A stretch of DNA of 7,130 bases from Clostridia bacterium (GCA_017959485.1 JAGDAM010000167.1:1-7130); one strand, 5' to 3'; positions 1-6,210 are shown, counted from the stretch's first letter. Translations and numbers: made by a program. Notes: a model not told the origin generated them from the sequence alone.

Positions 1-81
1 CCCGTTTCGGGGAAGGCAAACGGAATATAGTATTTGGGATGTCTCCAATTTCCTTCGGCGGTTACCGTTTTTTCACAGTCT

Positions 82-194
82 GCGAACACAGTGCCTCTGA
101 CGGTTCTGCAACCCCCATCCGCCGGCTTCGCCGGCACCTTCCCACCGGGGGAGGGTTTAAGACGCGGCCGCCGCGAACGCAGTGCCTCTGACGG
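82..194. repeat. 22-base direct repeat pair flanking a hairpin block
   Basis: A 22-base sequence beginning GCGAACRCAGTGCCTCTGAC occurs at 82-103 and 173-194 with a single difference (A at 88, G at 179), 91 bases apart. Between the copies lie GCCGGC-TTC-GCCGGC (121-135, perfect stem) and an imperfect CCTTCCC/GGGGGAGG foldback (about 137-155). This composition resembles the dispersed, non-coding repeat elements common between genes in Clostridia. With only one locus in view, membership of such a family is inference. Confidence 0.55.
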
Positions 195-198
195 ATTA

Positions 199-267
199 AT
201 GATATCGCGCTTCGCGCGATGATATTCGTCCTGCGGCCGGATGATATTCCGCGGCTGATCAGCGGAA
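199..267. repeat. Periodic small-palindrome array (ATGATAT(T)C motif)
   Basis: The motif ATGATATC or ATGATATTC occurs at 199-206, 219-227 and 241-249, start-to-start spacing 20 and 22 bases. Each is followed by a different small dyad: ATCGCGC-TTC-GCGCGAT (204-220, perfect 7-bp stem), CGTCC...GGATG (about 227-243, with one G-U pair), and TTCCGC...GCGGAA (247-267, containing the 10-base palindrome GCTGATCAGC at 254-263). No protein signal explains it. It looks like an intergenic palindromic repeat unit or a row of protein-binding sites. Confidence 0.6.
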
Positions 268-274
268 CAATAAT

Positions 275-308
275 CGGCTCGTCCGCCGCAGCCGCGGCGG
301 ACGAGCCG
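275..308 (-). terminator. Rho-independent terminator after the GH-like gene
   Basis: A perfect 15-bp GC-rich stem (275-289 with 294-308) around a 4-base loop begins 12 bases after the TAA stop of the gene at 321-2153. On the minus strand it is followed by ATTATTGTTC, a T-rich but interrupted tail. The opposite strand also leads into an AT-rich stretch (TGTATTATTTATTTAA), so weak bidirectional action is possible. It marks the end of the minus-strand transcription unit. Confidence 0.85.
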
Positions 309-320
309 TCCGTGTATTAT

Positions 321-2153
321 TTATTTAACCCTGAAAAGCAATCCCTCTCCGGCCCGGCATTCATAAATATATCTGCCGTCGGCGTCGCGCGACGTATATT
401 CTTTCCACGAAGCGGTTTCGGCGTCGAAATACTCGAGCCCGGACGTGACGTCGACGAAGGTCAGCGAGTTTTTCCCGAGTTCTCCCTCGACGTACTTGCG
501 GTTGACTATCATGAAACTGCCGTCGTCGAAGAATCCGACCGTGAAGCTCTTTCCCTCGACCTCGCCGAGATCTCCGTATCCCGAATATCTGACGCAGCCG
601 ACCTCGTTCGACGAGACTCCGATCTGATATACGCCGACCGAGCGCTTCCCGAAGAGTTCCCGCCCGAGCGGCAGAATCTGCCGGTTGATCTTCTGTACGT
701 CGTAATAGTGCGGATAGATCTCGCCCTTGTAGCTCATGCACGCGTTGTCCCACTTTTCGTCGAGAAGATACTGATCGAGAATGAAGGTAAAGTAGGAGAT
801 CCTCTTGCATCCGTAAGCGAGCGACATATTGACCTTGAACAGGATCTGAGAGAAGGTCAGATCCTCGTACGACAGATGGTGCGTCAGAAGAATGATCTGC
901 ATATAATCGATCCCGCTCCCGAGAGCGGCGCTTCTGACCGATTCGAGATTGGAAAAGAACCCTTTGCGCGGGCTGCCGTGCGCGATGAAGTGATAGTGAT
1001 CGTAGCTGATATAACCCGGCCTGACCGATTCGATATACCGTTTAAGATAACTGTCGTAATCGGCCGTCTTGAGCTGAGTTCCGGCCTTGGCGTAATTCGG
1101 GAACAGGTTGATAAGGCACTCGCGTTCCGGGTCGATCTTCCGGAAGGCGGCGACAACACGCCCGAGGATCGGGAACTTATCCGAAGACGGCTCGTCCTGA
1201 AGCCACCAGCCGCGGATATTGTCGAACTCCGCGTAATCCGCCACGACCTCCGCGACGGTGTTTTCGATCTGTTCGTCGGTCAGAGCGGAGGTCGATTCCA
1301 CTATCTGCCAGATCCTCGTATCCCAGAGCGACGAGCAGGTAAGGCCGTATTTTTTCATAAGGCCGAGCGCGATCTTGTTGTTCTCGACCGAGTTGTTTTC
1401 GAGAGGGACCGTGGTAAAGCCGCACTCCGCGATCTTCTGCCAGAAGGTCTCGTCGGTCGCCTGCGCGTCGTGAGGCCCCCAGTAATAAGTTATTCCGAAT
1501 TCATCCATGCCCGTAGTTGCCTCGCCTTTCTCTTCCCTGAAATCGTAGTCGTACGATATCCTGGCTTCGACCGAATATTCCGCGCCTTCGAACTCGATCT
1601 TTCCCGCGAGATCGAGCGATCTCGACGTGACCGCGGCGTTCGTACCCAGCACCGACGCGGGGATAAGCATAAGCGCTGCAAGAAGAACAAAGACGCCGCG
1701 TCTTTTGCGGCCGCGCGACGCAAAGAGCGCAGCCCCCGCGATCACGGCGACCGCCGGGACCGCCAGCGACGAGCCGCAGCCCGATCCCCGCGGAGAGTCG
1801 CCGGTATCGGTGAGAGGAGCCGTCGCGCCGGCGGATTCCGCTGCCTTAACGAAGCTGAATTCCGCTTTCCCGGTCTGTCCGGCAGTCAGGGTCAGAGCGT
1901 CGGCGCTTTTTTCGGCCGAAAGGCCTTCCGGGAGGATCAGTTCGACCGAAAATCTGTCGCTGAACGCGCAGTTTTCGTTGACGATCTCGACTTCTGCCGA
2001 GCCGCCTTCCTCTCCGGCGCAGGTCAGCGTGATCTTTGCGGCGATGCCGTCTTTGCGCGTGTAACCGTCCCTGTCCGCAGCCGATACGACCGAAACGAAC
2101 AGGACTAAGGAAAGCAGCACAGTTGCCAGGATGACTGTCCGTCTGTTTTTCAT
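321..2153 (-). CDS. Exported glycoside-hydrolase-like TIM-barrel protein with an internal sorting-signal/second-signal-peptide segment
   Basis: A 610-residue protein in four parts. First is a signal peptide, cut near VSA at 23-25. Second is a small beta domain (about 30-105) resembling the NEW3/Fn3-like modules of surface proteins (LILPEGLSAEKS, LTLTAGQTGKAEFSF). Third, residues 114-175 hold LTDTGDS, then GCGSS (125-129), a hydrophobic segment (130-145), a basic cluster RGRKRR (147-152) and a second hydrophobic segment ending ASVLGTNAA, like a second signal peptide. Fourth, residues 215-500 look like a (beta/alpha)8 barrel: FGITYYWGPHD at strand 1, WWLQDEPSSDKF (316-327) at strand 4 with candidate acid Asp320/Glu321, PGYISYDHYHF (379-389), and the probable strand-7 region RISYFTF (451-457). 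A beta-rich tail (505-610) ends the protein. The barrel resembles GH-A-clan enzymes, but no family can be named and no nucleophile is obvious. It follows the ligase by 21 bases and is followed by a strong terminator. Confidence 0.85.
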   Translation of the reverse strand: MKNRRTVILATVLLSLVLFVSVVSAADRDGYTRKDGIAAKITLTCAGEEGGSAEVEIVNENCAFSDRFSVELILPEGLSAEKSADALTLTAGQTGKAEFSFVKAAESAGATAPLTDTGDSPRGSGCGSSLAVPAVAVIAGAALFASRGRKRRGVFVLLAALMLIPASVLGTNAAVTSRSLDLAGKIEFEGAEYSVEARISYDYDFREEKGEATTGMDEFGITYYWGPHDAQATDETFWQKIAECGFTTVPLENNSVENNKIALGLMKKYGLTCSSLWDTRIWQIVESTSALTDEQIENTVAEVVADYAEFDNIRGWWLQDEPSSDKFPILGRVVAAFRKIDPERECLINLFPNYAKAGTQLKTADYDSYLKRYIESVRPGYISYDHYHFIAHGSPRKGFFSNLESVRSAALGSGIDYMQIILLTHHLSYEDLTFSQILFKVNMSLAYGCKRISYFTFILDQYLLDEKWDNACMSYKGEIYPHYYDVQKINRQILPLGRELFGKRSVGVYQIGVSSNEVGCVRYSGYGDLGEVEGKSFTVGFFDDGSFMIVNRKYVEGELGKNSLTFVDVTSGLEYFDAETASWKEYTSRDADGRYIYECRAGEGLLFRVK

Positions 2154-2161
2154 AACGTAAA

Positions 2162-2168
2162 CCCTTCC
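2162..2168 (-). promoter_or_regulatory. Ribosome binding site of the 610-residue exported protein
   Basis: GGAAGGG on the minus strand, eight bases before the ATG at 2151-2153, within the 21-base gap after the ligase stop. It sits in the loop and one arm of a small potential hairpin (AAACC at 2169-2173 as the minus-strand 5' arm, GGTTT at 2159-2163). The spacing supports the start. Confidence 0.65.
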
Positions 2169-2174
2169 GGTTTC

Positions 2175-3821
2175 TCAGGATCTGGTCTGAGCTTCGACCA
2201 GCCGCGTTCCGCAGTAGATCTCGCGCAGCTTCGGTTTTTCGATCTTTCCCGTTGGATTGCGCGGGACCTTCGCGAATATGATCCTTCTCGGCCGCTTGTA
2301 TCTCGGCATACCGAGGCAGAAGGCGTTAACCTCCTCCTCGGACAGGGTCTTTCCTTCCTTGACTTCGATTATCGCGGCTGCGATCTCACCGAGGCGCTTG
2401 TCGGGAAGTCCTATGACGGCGACGTCCTTTATCGCGTCGTGCGCGCGGAGGAAGTCCTCGATCTGCACCGGGTAGAGATTCTCTCCGCCGGTGATGATGA
2501 CGTCCTTCTTGCGGTCGACGAGATAGATGAATCCCTCTTCATCCTCTTTCGCCATGTCGCCCGTCTTCAGCCATTCGCCCGAGATAGACTCGGCGGTGGC
2601 CTCCGGGTTCTTGTAATAGCAGGTCATGACGCCCGGGCCGCTGACCCAGAGCTCGCCCACGTCGCCCTGTTTTACGTCCTGCCCCTGATCGTCGCAGATC
2701 CGGGTCTTCCAGCCGTATCCGGCCTTGCCGATGGCTCCGACGTGGTCGATATTCTCGACTCCGAGATGTACGCATCCGGGGCCTATCGACTCGGACAGAC
2801 CGTAGTTTGTGTCGTATTCGTGGTTCGGGAAGACCTGCTTCCAGCGTCTGATAAGAGAGGGCGGGACCGGCTGGGCGCCTATGTGCATCAGTCTCCAGCG
2901 CGACAGATCGAACTCCGACAGGTCGATGTCGCCCCGCTCGATCGCGTCGAGAATATCCTGAGCCCACGGCACGAGCAGCCAGACGATGGTCGCGTGCTCG
3001 ACCGCCGCGGCGCGGACGATCCACTCGGGCGTCACTCCGCGCAGGAGCACGGCGCGGCTGCAGGAGATGAGCGATCCGAACCAGTGCATCTTGGCTCCGG
3101 TGTGATAGAGGGGCGGGATGCAGATAAAGACGTCGTCCTTCTTCTGGCCGTGATGCGCCTGCTCGCAGACAGCGGAGCTTATAAGCGAGCGGTGTTTGTG
3201 AAGTATCGCTTTCGGGAATCCGGTGGTGCCGGATGAGAAATAGATGGCGGCGAAGTCATCCTCGGTTAGCGTCCCGGCGATCGCGGGGCGCGCGTCGGAA
3301 GCCAGAGCCGCCTCCGAGAGCAGATCCCGGGCGCACTCGGGGATCTCCCGCTTTCCGTCGGGTCTGACGAACCAGAGCCGGACGTCGGAGATCTTCGGGA
3401 GTATGTCGGCGACTCTTCCTATGAATTCCTCTCCGTATATGAGAACCGATGCGTCGGACAGCCGCAGGCAGTATTCGATCTCCTCGGCGGTATAGCGGTA
3501 ATTCATCGGGACGGCGAGCGCTCCGGTCTTGAGGATGCCGAAGTAGATGGGCAGCCACTCCAGACAGTTCATAAGCAGCAGCGCGACCTTGTCGCCCTTT
3601 CCGACGCCCGACGAGATAAGCAGATTGGCGGTCCGGTTCGCCCGTTCGTCGAACTCGGCCCAGCTCATCTCTCTCCTCATCCGGGGGTCGGTTCCCTCTT
3701 CGATTAAGCTGAATTCCTTCCAGCTCTCGCTTCTCGGGCGGAGCGACGGATTGAGCTCGACGAGAGCGGTCTCGCTTCCCGCCTCCCGCGCGTTTCTTTC
3801 AAGCAGTTCTGTGATGATCAT
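2175..3821 (-). CDS. AMP-forming acyl-CoA synthetase / fatty-acid-CoA ligase family (adenylate-forming enzyme)
   Basis: A complete 548-residue class I adenylate-forming enzyme, the usual size for FadD-like ligases, which activate a carboxylic acid with ATP and pass it to CoA. The core motifs are intact and in order: the phosphate loop YFSSGTTGFPK (194-204), PPLYHTGAKMHW (236-247), the adenine/carboxylate motif NYGLSES (339-345), GELWVSGPGVMTCYYKNPEAT (389-409), the ribose-binding Asp in KTGD (419-422), the hinge DRKKDVIITGGENLYPVQIE (436-455), and the catalytic Lys526 in NPTGKIEKPKLRE (522-534). It has no carrier-protein or other fused domain, no signal peptide and no membrane segment, so it should be cytoplasmic. 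The family assignment is firm. The acid substrate (medium- or long-chain fatty acid, aryl acid or other) cannot be read from sequence. It probably begins an operon, and the next gene starts 21 bases after its stop. Confidence 0.95.
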   Translation of the reverse strand: MIITELLERNAREAGSETALVELNPSLRPRSESWKEFSLIEEGTDPRMRREMSWAEFDERANRTANLLISSGVGKGDKVALLLMNCLEWLPIYFGILKTGALAVPMNYRYTAEEIEYCLRLSDASVLIYGEEFIGRVADILPKISDVRLWFVRPDGKREIPECARDLLSEAALASDARPAIAGTLTEDDFAAIYFSSGTTGFPKAILHKHRSLISSAVCEQAHHGQKKDDVFICIPPLYHTGAKMHWFGSLISCSRAVLLRGVTPEWIVRAAAVEHATIVWLLVPWAQDILDAIERGDIDLSEFDLSRWRLMHIGAQPVPPSLIRRWKQVFPNHEYDTNYGLSESIGPGCVHLGVENIDHVGAIGKAGYGWKTRICDDQGQDVKQGDVGELWVSGPGVMTCYYKNPEATAESISGEWLKTGDMAKEDEEGFIYLVDRKKDVIITGGENLYPVQIEDFLRAHDAIKDVAVIGLPDKRLGEIAAAIIEVKEGKTLSEEEVNAFCLGMPRYKRPRRIIFAKVPRNPTGKIEKPKLREIYCGTRLVEAQTRS

Positions 3822-3829
3822 GTTCTGTT

Positions 3830-3834
3830 TCCCT
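3830..3834 (-). promoter_or_regulatory. Ribosome binding site of the acyl-CoA ligase gene
   Basis: AGGGA on the minus strand, eight bases before the ATG at 3819-3821, in otherwise AT-rich leader sequence. It supports the chosen start. Confidence 0.6.
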
Positions 3835-3847
3835 ATTTAAGTTTTTT

Positions 3848-3875
3848 ATTAAAATGTCGTTTTCAATTATCTCAA
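3848..3875 (-). promoter_or_regulatory. Putative sigma-A-type promoter for the acyl-CoA ligase and downstream gene
   Basis: On the minus strand a -35-like TTGAGA (3870-3875) and a -10-like TTTAAT (3848-3853) are separated by 16 bases. Each matches five of six consensus positions. The stretch is markedly AT-rich compared with the surrounding coding DNA. Transcription would begin around 3841, giving a leader of about 20 bases before the ATG at 3821. The -35 box overlaps one arm of the inverted repeat at 3874-3897. Confidence 0.55.
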
Positions 3876-3897
3876 TCACGGGTCCGATTACGTGATT
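3874..3897. promoter_or_regulatory. Perfect 7-bp inverted repeat: operator or weak terminator
   Basis: The arms AATCACG (3874-3880) and CGTGATT (3891-3897) are exact reverse complements around a 10-base centre. The repeat begins directly after the lipoprotein stop codon and reaches into the putative -35 box of the next gene. On the minus strand it is not followed by a clean U-run (GAGATAATTG comes next), so it is a poor intrinsic terminator. Its position and dyad symmetry fit a repressor operator equally well. Confidence 0.5.
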
Positions 3898-5367
3898 TCA
3901 CCTCATCGACTGACTGATCCTCGTCAGCGGCGAGTTGTCTGCGAAGTCGCGGTTTTCGTAAAAGACGTCACGGATCTGTTCCACCGTTCCGGTCGTTATC
4001 AGATAGCTGTATTCGACCGGCTGAAACGATTTCAGTTTGAGAGTCAGAAGCGGCGCCACGTAGTTGGTTGCCGCATCCGACGCAGACTTTGAGCCGTTGT
4101 AGGAAAATCTCCCCGCGAAAAACTGGTCGATATCGGGGACGTAAAGACCGATACCGTAGTCCTCCGAAGACGACGTCCAGGCGCACCAGGTCTCCTCGTT
4201 GCCCTTTTTCATCGTGAAGCGGCAGGACGCCGAATAATTCGGATCGCCCCAGAATCCGAGACCGTCCTTTACCGTCAGATTGGCCCCCGTCCAGCCGTCG
4301 GCTCCGCCGTAATAAACGAATCTGTCGAGATAGCTGACGGTGTAGAAGGCGGGCAGTTCCTGATGAGCGTATCTGTGCTCCCAGCCCGAAAAATCGACGA
4401 AACGGTTGTCCACTCTTATATATCCGTCACAGAGGGTGTAGACGTTCTCCATATAACTCGGAGTCAGGCAGTTGTTTTTCGACCAGTCCTGCGGCTGCGA
4501 TTTGACGCGCACCCAGCCGTCACCCGTCTCGACGTCGATAAGTCGGCTCGGGTTGCCGTACTGATCGCCGCCCTGGACCGGATTGTAGGCCCACTTCTGG
4601 CCGTTGTAATTGCCGGGGGTGTATTTAGAATTGCCCGCGGTTCCGTAATATGACTGCTGTATCAGGCGCCCGGTGTCGTGACTGTTGATAAGGTTCGAAA
4701 GGCCTTCGACCGGACAGTTTTTGTCCTCGATACAGTTGATCCCGCCGCCCCAGGACAGACGGATGCCCACCTTGAAGCGGCTGTTTTCGATGAAGAATCC
4801 CTGCTTCCCGATAACGTCTATCTTTTCGGTCGTAAGCGAGAAAAGCCGGAAGGTGGTCTTTCCATAAAGCGGAGTGACCCCGACAGACGTGATATCCGCC
4901 CCTTCGCCGCCCGACAGATAGGTTGAAATAAGGCCGCTGAAAGACGCCCGTATGCCCGTCTCGAGATAGTATATCTCGGTCGCGGAAACGCCGCCGACGC
5001 TGTAACTCACACGGAGCTTGAGCGGACCGTCGGACGAGTAGACGAAGGTCATCCGGTTGAAGTTCCCGCCGCCCGCCGGCTCGTCAAAGTTCAGAAGAAG
5101 CTCCGAGCGGAAAACGAACCCGCCGTCGGTTACGGATGAAAAACCTTCCGCGGAAAACGTCGCTCCCTCCTCGGTGGCGTACGCGGGAAGCGTTTCCTCC
5201 GCGGTTTCCGCAAGCGTTTCGGATTCGGCGGGGGATGAGATCTCCTCAGTTCCGGCGACGTCGGACGAGACCTCGGGCGAGCCGTTCTTCGAGCAGGAAG
5301 CGGCAAGTCCGGTGCAAAACATAAGCGCCAAAGCTATAATCCTTGTGAAAATGTCAGTTTTTTTCAA
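3898..5367 (-). CDS. Secreted lipoprotein of unrecognised family, possibly carbohydrate-active; TTG start
   Basis: This 489-residue protein has a lipoprotein signal: MKK, a hydrophobic stretch (10-23), then LAASC with the lipid-anchored cysteine at residue 25. A Ser/Glu/Thr/Ala-rich linker (26-66) follows, as is usual for spacing a domain off the membrane. The rest (about 70-475) is rich in Gly, Tyr, Trp and alternating beta-type patterns. Its blocks are RLSWGGGINCIED (203-215), INSHDTGRLIQQSYYG (227-242), YNPVQGGDQYGNPS (261-274), HQELPAFYTVSYLDRFVYYGG (335-355) and GYIRVDNRFVDFSG (315-328). This gives the impression of a large beta-sandwich of the glycan-binding or glycan-cleaving kind, but I cannot name a family. 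The start is TTG, six bases after the VanW stop and in the same frame, without a Shine-Dalgarno at a normal distance. An out-of-frame ATG overlaps the VanW stop (see findings). An inverted repeat follows the stop codon. That it is an exported lipoprotein is well supported; its enzymatic role is a guess. Confidence 0.85.
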   Translation of the reverse strand: MKKTDIFTRIIALALMFCTGLAASCSKNGSPEVSSDVAGTEEISSPAESETLAETAEETLPAYATEEGATFSAEGFSSVTDGGFVFRSELLLNFDEPAGGGNFNRMTFVYSSDGPLKLRVSYSVGGVSATEIYYLETGIRASFSGLISTYLSGGEGADITSVGVTPLYGKTTFRLFSLTTEKIDVIGKQGFFIENSRFKVGIRLSWGGGINCIEDKNCPVEGLSNLINSHDTGRLIQQSYYGTAGNSKYTPGNYNGQKWAYNPVQGGDQYGNPSRLIDVETGDGWVRVKSQPQDWSKNNCLTPSYMENVYTLCDGYIRVDNRFVDFSGWEHRYAHQELPAFYTVSYLDRFVYYGGADGWTGANLTVKDGLGFWGDPNYSASCRFTMKKGNEETWCAWTSSSEDYGIGLYVPDIDQFFAGRFSYNGSKSASDAATNYVAPLLTLKLKSFQPVEYSYLITTGTVEQIRDVFYENRDFADNSPLTRISQSMR

Positions 5368-5373
5368 AGCAAA

Positions 5374-6210
5374 TCATTTGACGTAGTCCTTGGGATCGGA
5401 TCCGTCGGACAGAAGCGGAGAATAGAGCATTAAAGCGTCGTTTTCGGTGATAAACTCCTCACGCAGAAAGCTTCCGGAGTTGTCGAACACGTTTCTCCAC
5501 AGCGCGTTGTGACGGGTATATCCTCCCCAGAACTCGCTTTTTATCGTGTGGTCCTTCTCGATGACCTCGTATCTGAATTCCGGCTCCTTCTCAGATCTCC
5601 ACTCGCCGCAGAGCCGGTCTCCGTCAATATAGAGATGCAGCTGAAAGACGGTGTCGGTATCGTTCCTGACCGCGAGATCGACGTAGGGATAGAAGACGGT
5701 CGCACCGCTTGCGAAGGGCTGGGTACGCCCTGAATCGGGAAAGACGTCATATCCGTGACGGTGCCTCTCCGCGACGGTCAGCGGCGTGTGGATTGTCATC
5801 CAGTATATGAGATTCGACATCTGGCACAGGCCTCCGCCGGGCCCGCGCTCTATCTTTCCGTTGCGAAGGACCATCCCGTCGAGGAATCCCCGCCTGTACG
5901 ACGGCTTGCCCACGAGATACCAGAAGCTCAGCGTTTTACCCGGAGGAAGCAGGATACCGTCCAGCCGCTCCGCGGCAAGGCGCAGATTTGTGACCTTGTT
6001 TATCTGAAGCTCCATGTCGAGATTGCGAAGCTTGCGGAGCATCGGTGTGCTGTGCGAGGCGTATACGAACGGAAGCAGATCGTCCCGGGCGGTAACGGCA
6101 AACGAACCCGATTCCCGGAGCCACAGGAGCTTTCTTTTAAGCGTGAACCACCGCACGGCGACCGCCATATATAGTTTTCCCCTGTAGCGGGGCTCGCCTT
6201 TACTGCGCAT
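5374..6210 (-). CDS. VanW family protein
   Basis: A 278-residue protein, close to the size of the VanW of vanB-type clusters. The VanW domain runs from about residue 68 to 185: NKVTNLRLAAERLDG, then PPGKTLSFWYLVGKP (90-103), then RGPGGGLCQMSN (122-133) with its conserved Gly-Gly-Gly-Leu-Cys-Gln core, then YPYVDLAVRN. A typical VanW tail follows (RHNALWRNV, about 233-241). VanW proteins are common in Gram-positive bacteria and linked to the envelope, but their biochemical role is not established. There is no signal peptide. The first 30 residues are basic with a weakly hydrophobic patch, so a membrane-peripheral location is possible. The ATG is supported by AGAGGA six bases upstream, inside the end of the preceding oxidoreductase gene, with an 11-base overlap that suggests translational coupling. 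No vanH/A/X/Y or VanRS homologue is visible, so there is no case for vancomycin resistance. Confidence 0.93.
   Translation of the reverse strand: MRSKGEPRYRGKLYMAVAVRWFTLKRKLLWLRESGSFAVTARDDLLPFVYASHSTPMLRKLRNLDMELQINKVTNLRLAAERLDGILLPPGKTLSFWYLVGKPSYRRGFLDGMVLRNGKIERGPGGGLCQMSNLIYWMTIHTPLTVAERHRHGYDVFPDSGRTQPFASGATVFYPYVDLAVRNDTDTVFQLHLYIDGDRLCGEWRSEKEPEFRYEVIEKDHTIKSEFWGGYTRHNALWRNVFDNSGSFLREEFITENDALMLYSPLLSDGSDPKDYVK
5387..5391 (-). promoter_or_regulatory. Shine-Dalgarno AAGGA at the VanW/lipoprotein junction
   Basis: AAGGA within the last VanW codons lies 9 bases before the ATG at 5375-5377, which overlaps the VanW stop as ATGA, but 19 bases before the TTG at 5365-5367 that is in frame with the lipoprotein. 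It is well placed for the ATG, whose frame ends after seven codons, and too far for the TTG. The lipoprotein may therefore depend on reinitiation or on slippage at the A7 run. Confidence 0.5.

Larger units (their letters stand above)
1..320. other. Intergenic region without a supported gene
   Basis: The 320 bases downstream of the GH-like gene hold the terminator, the palindrome array and the direct repeats listed separately. A minus-strand frame is open across 1-200 and reads TVTAEGNWRHPKYYIPFAF near the left edge, but it passes straight through the hairpins and repeats and has no credible start or ribosome binding site. I see no tRNA, riboswitch or promoter that I would defend. Confidence 0.6.

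Noticed and set aside
164..171. GCGGCCGC 8-base palindrome
   Set aside because: A short palindrome of this kind is expected by chance in GC-rich DNA and has no further symmetry around it.
82..267. CRISPR array or origin iterons
   Set aside because: There are only two long repeats with unequal, hairpin-filled spacing, no uniform spacers, no cas genes, and no replication protein or DnaA-box cluster.
1800..1814. LTDTG as a working sortase site
   Set aside because: It has Thr where Pro is expected, and the membrane segment is separated from it by GCGSS. It is mentioned only as part of the internal signal, not claimed as a site.
219..2108. 629-residue plus-strand open frame
   Set aside because: It lies wholly antisense to the exported GH-like gene, has no ribosome site or recognisable domain, is very rich in Arg, Asp and Val in the way of antisense GC-rich codons, and runs through the terminator hairpin.
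2439..3236. 265-residue plus-strand open frame
   Set aside because: It is antisense to the acyl-CoA ligase, whose motifs are all intact on the other strand. It is a codon-bias shadow.
5374..6210. Vancomycin resistance determinant
   Set aside because: VanW-domain proteins are widespread outside van clusters, and no ligase, dehydrogenase or dipeptidase of a van operon is present here.
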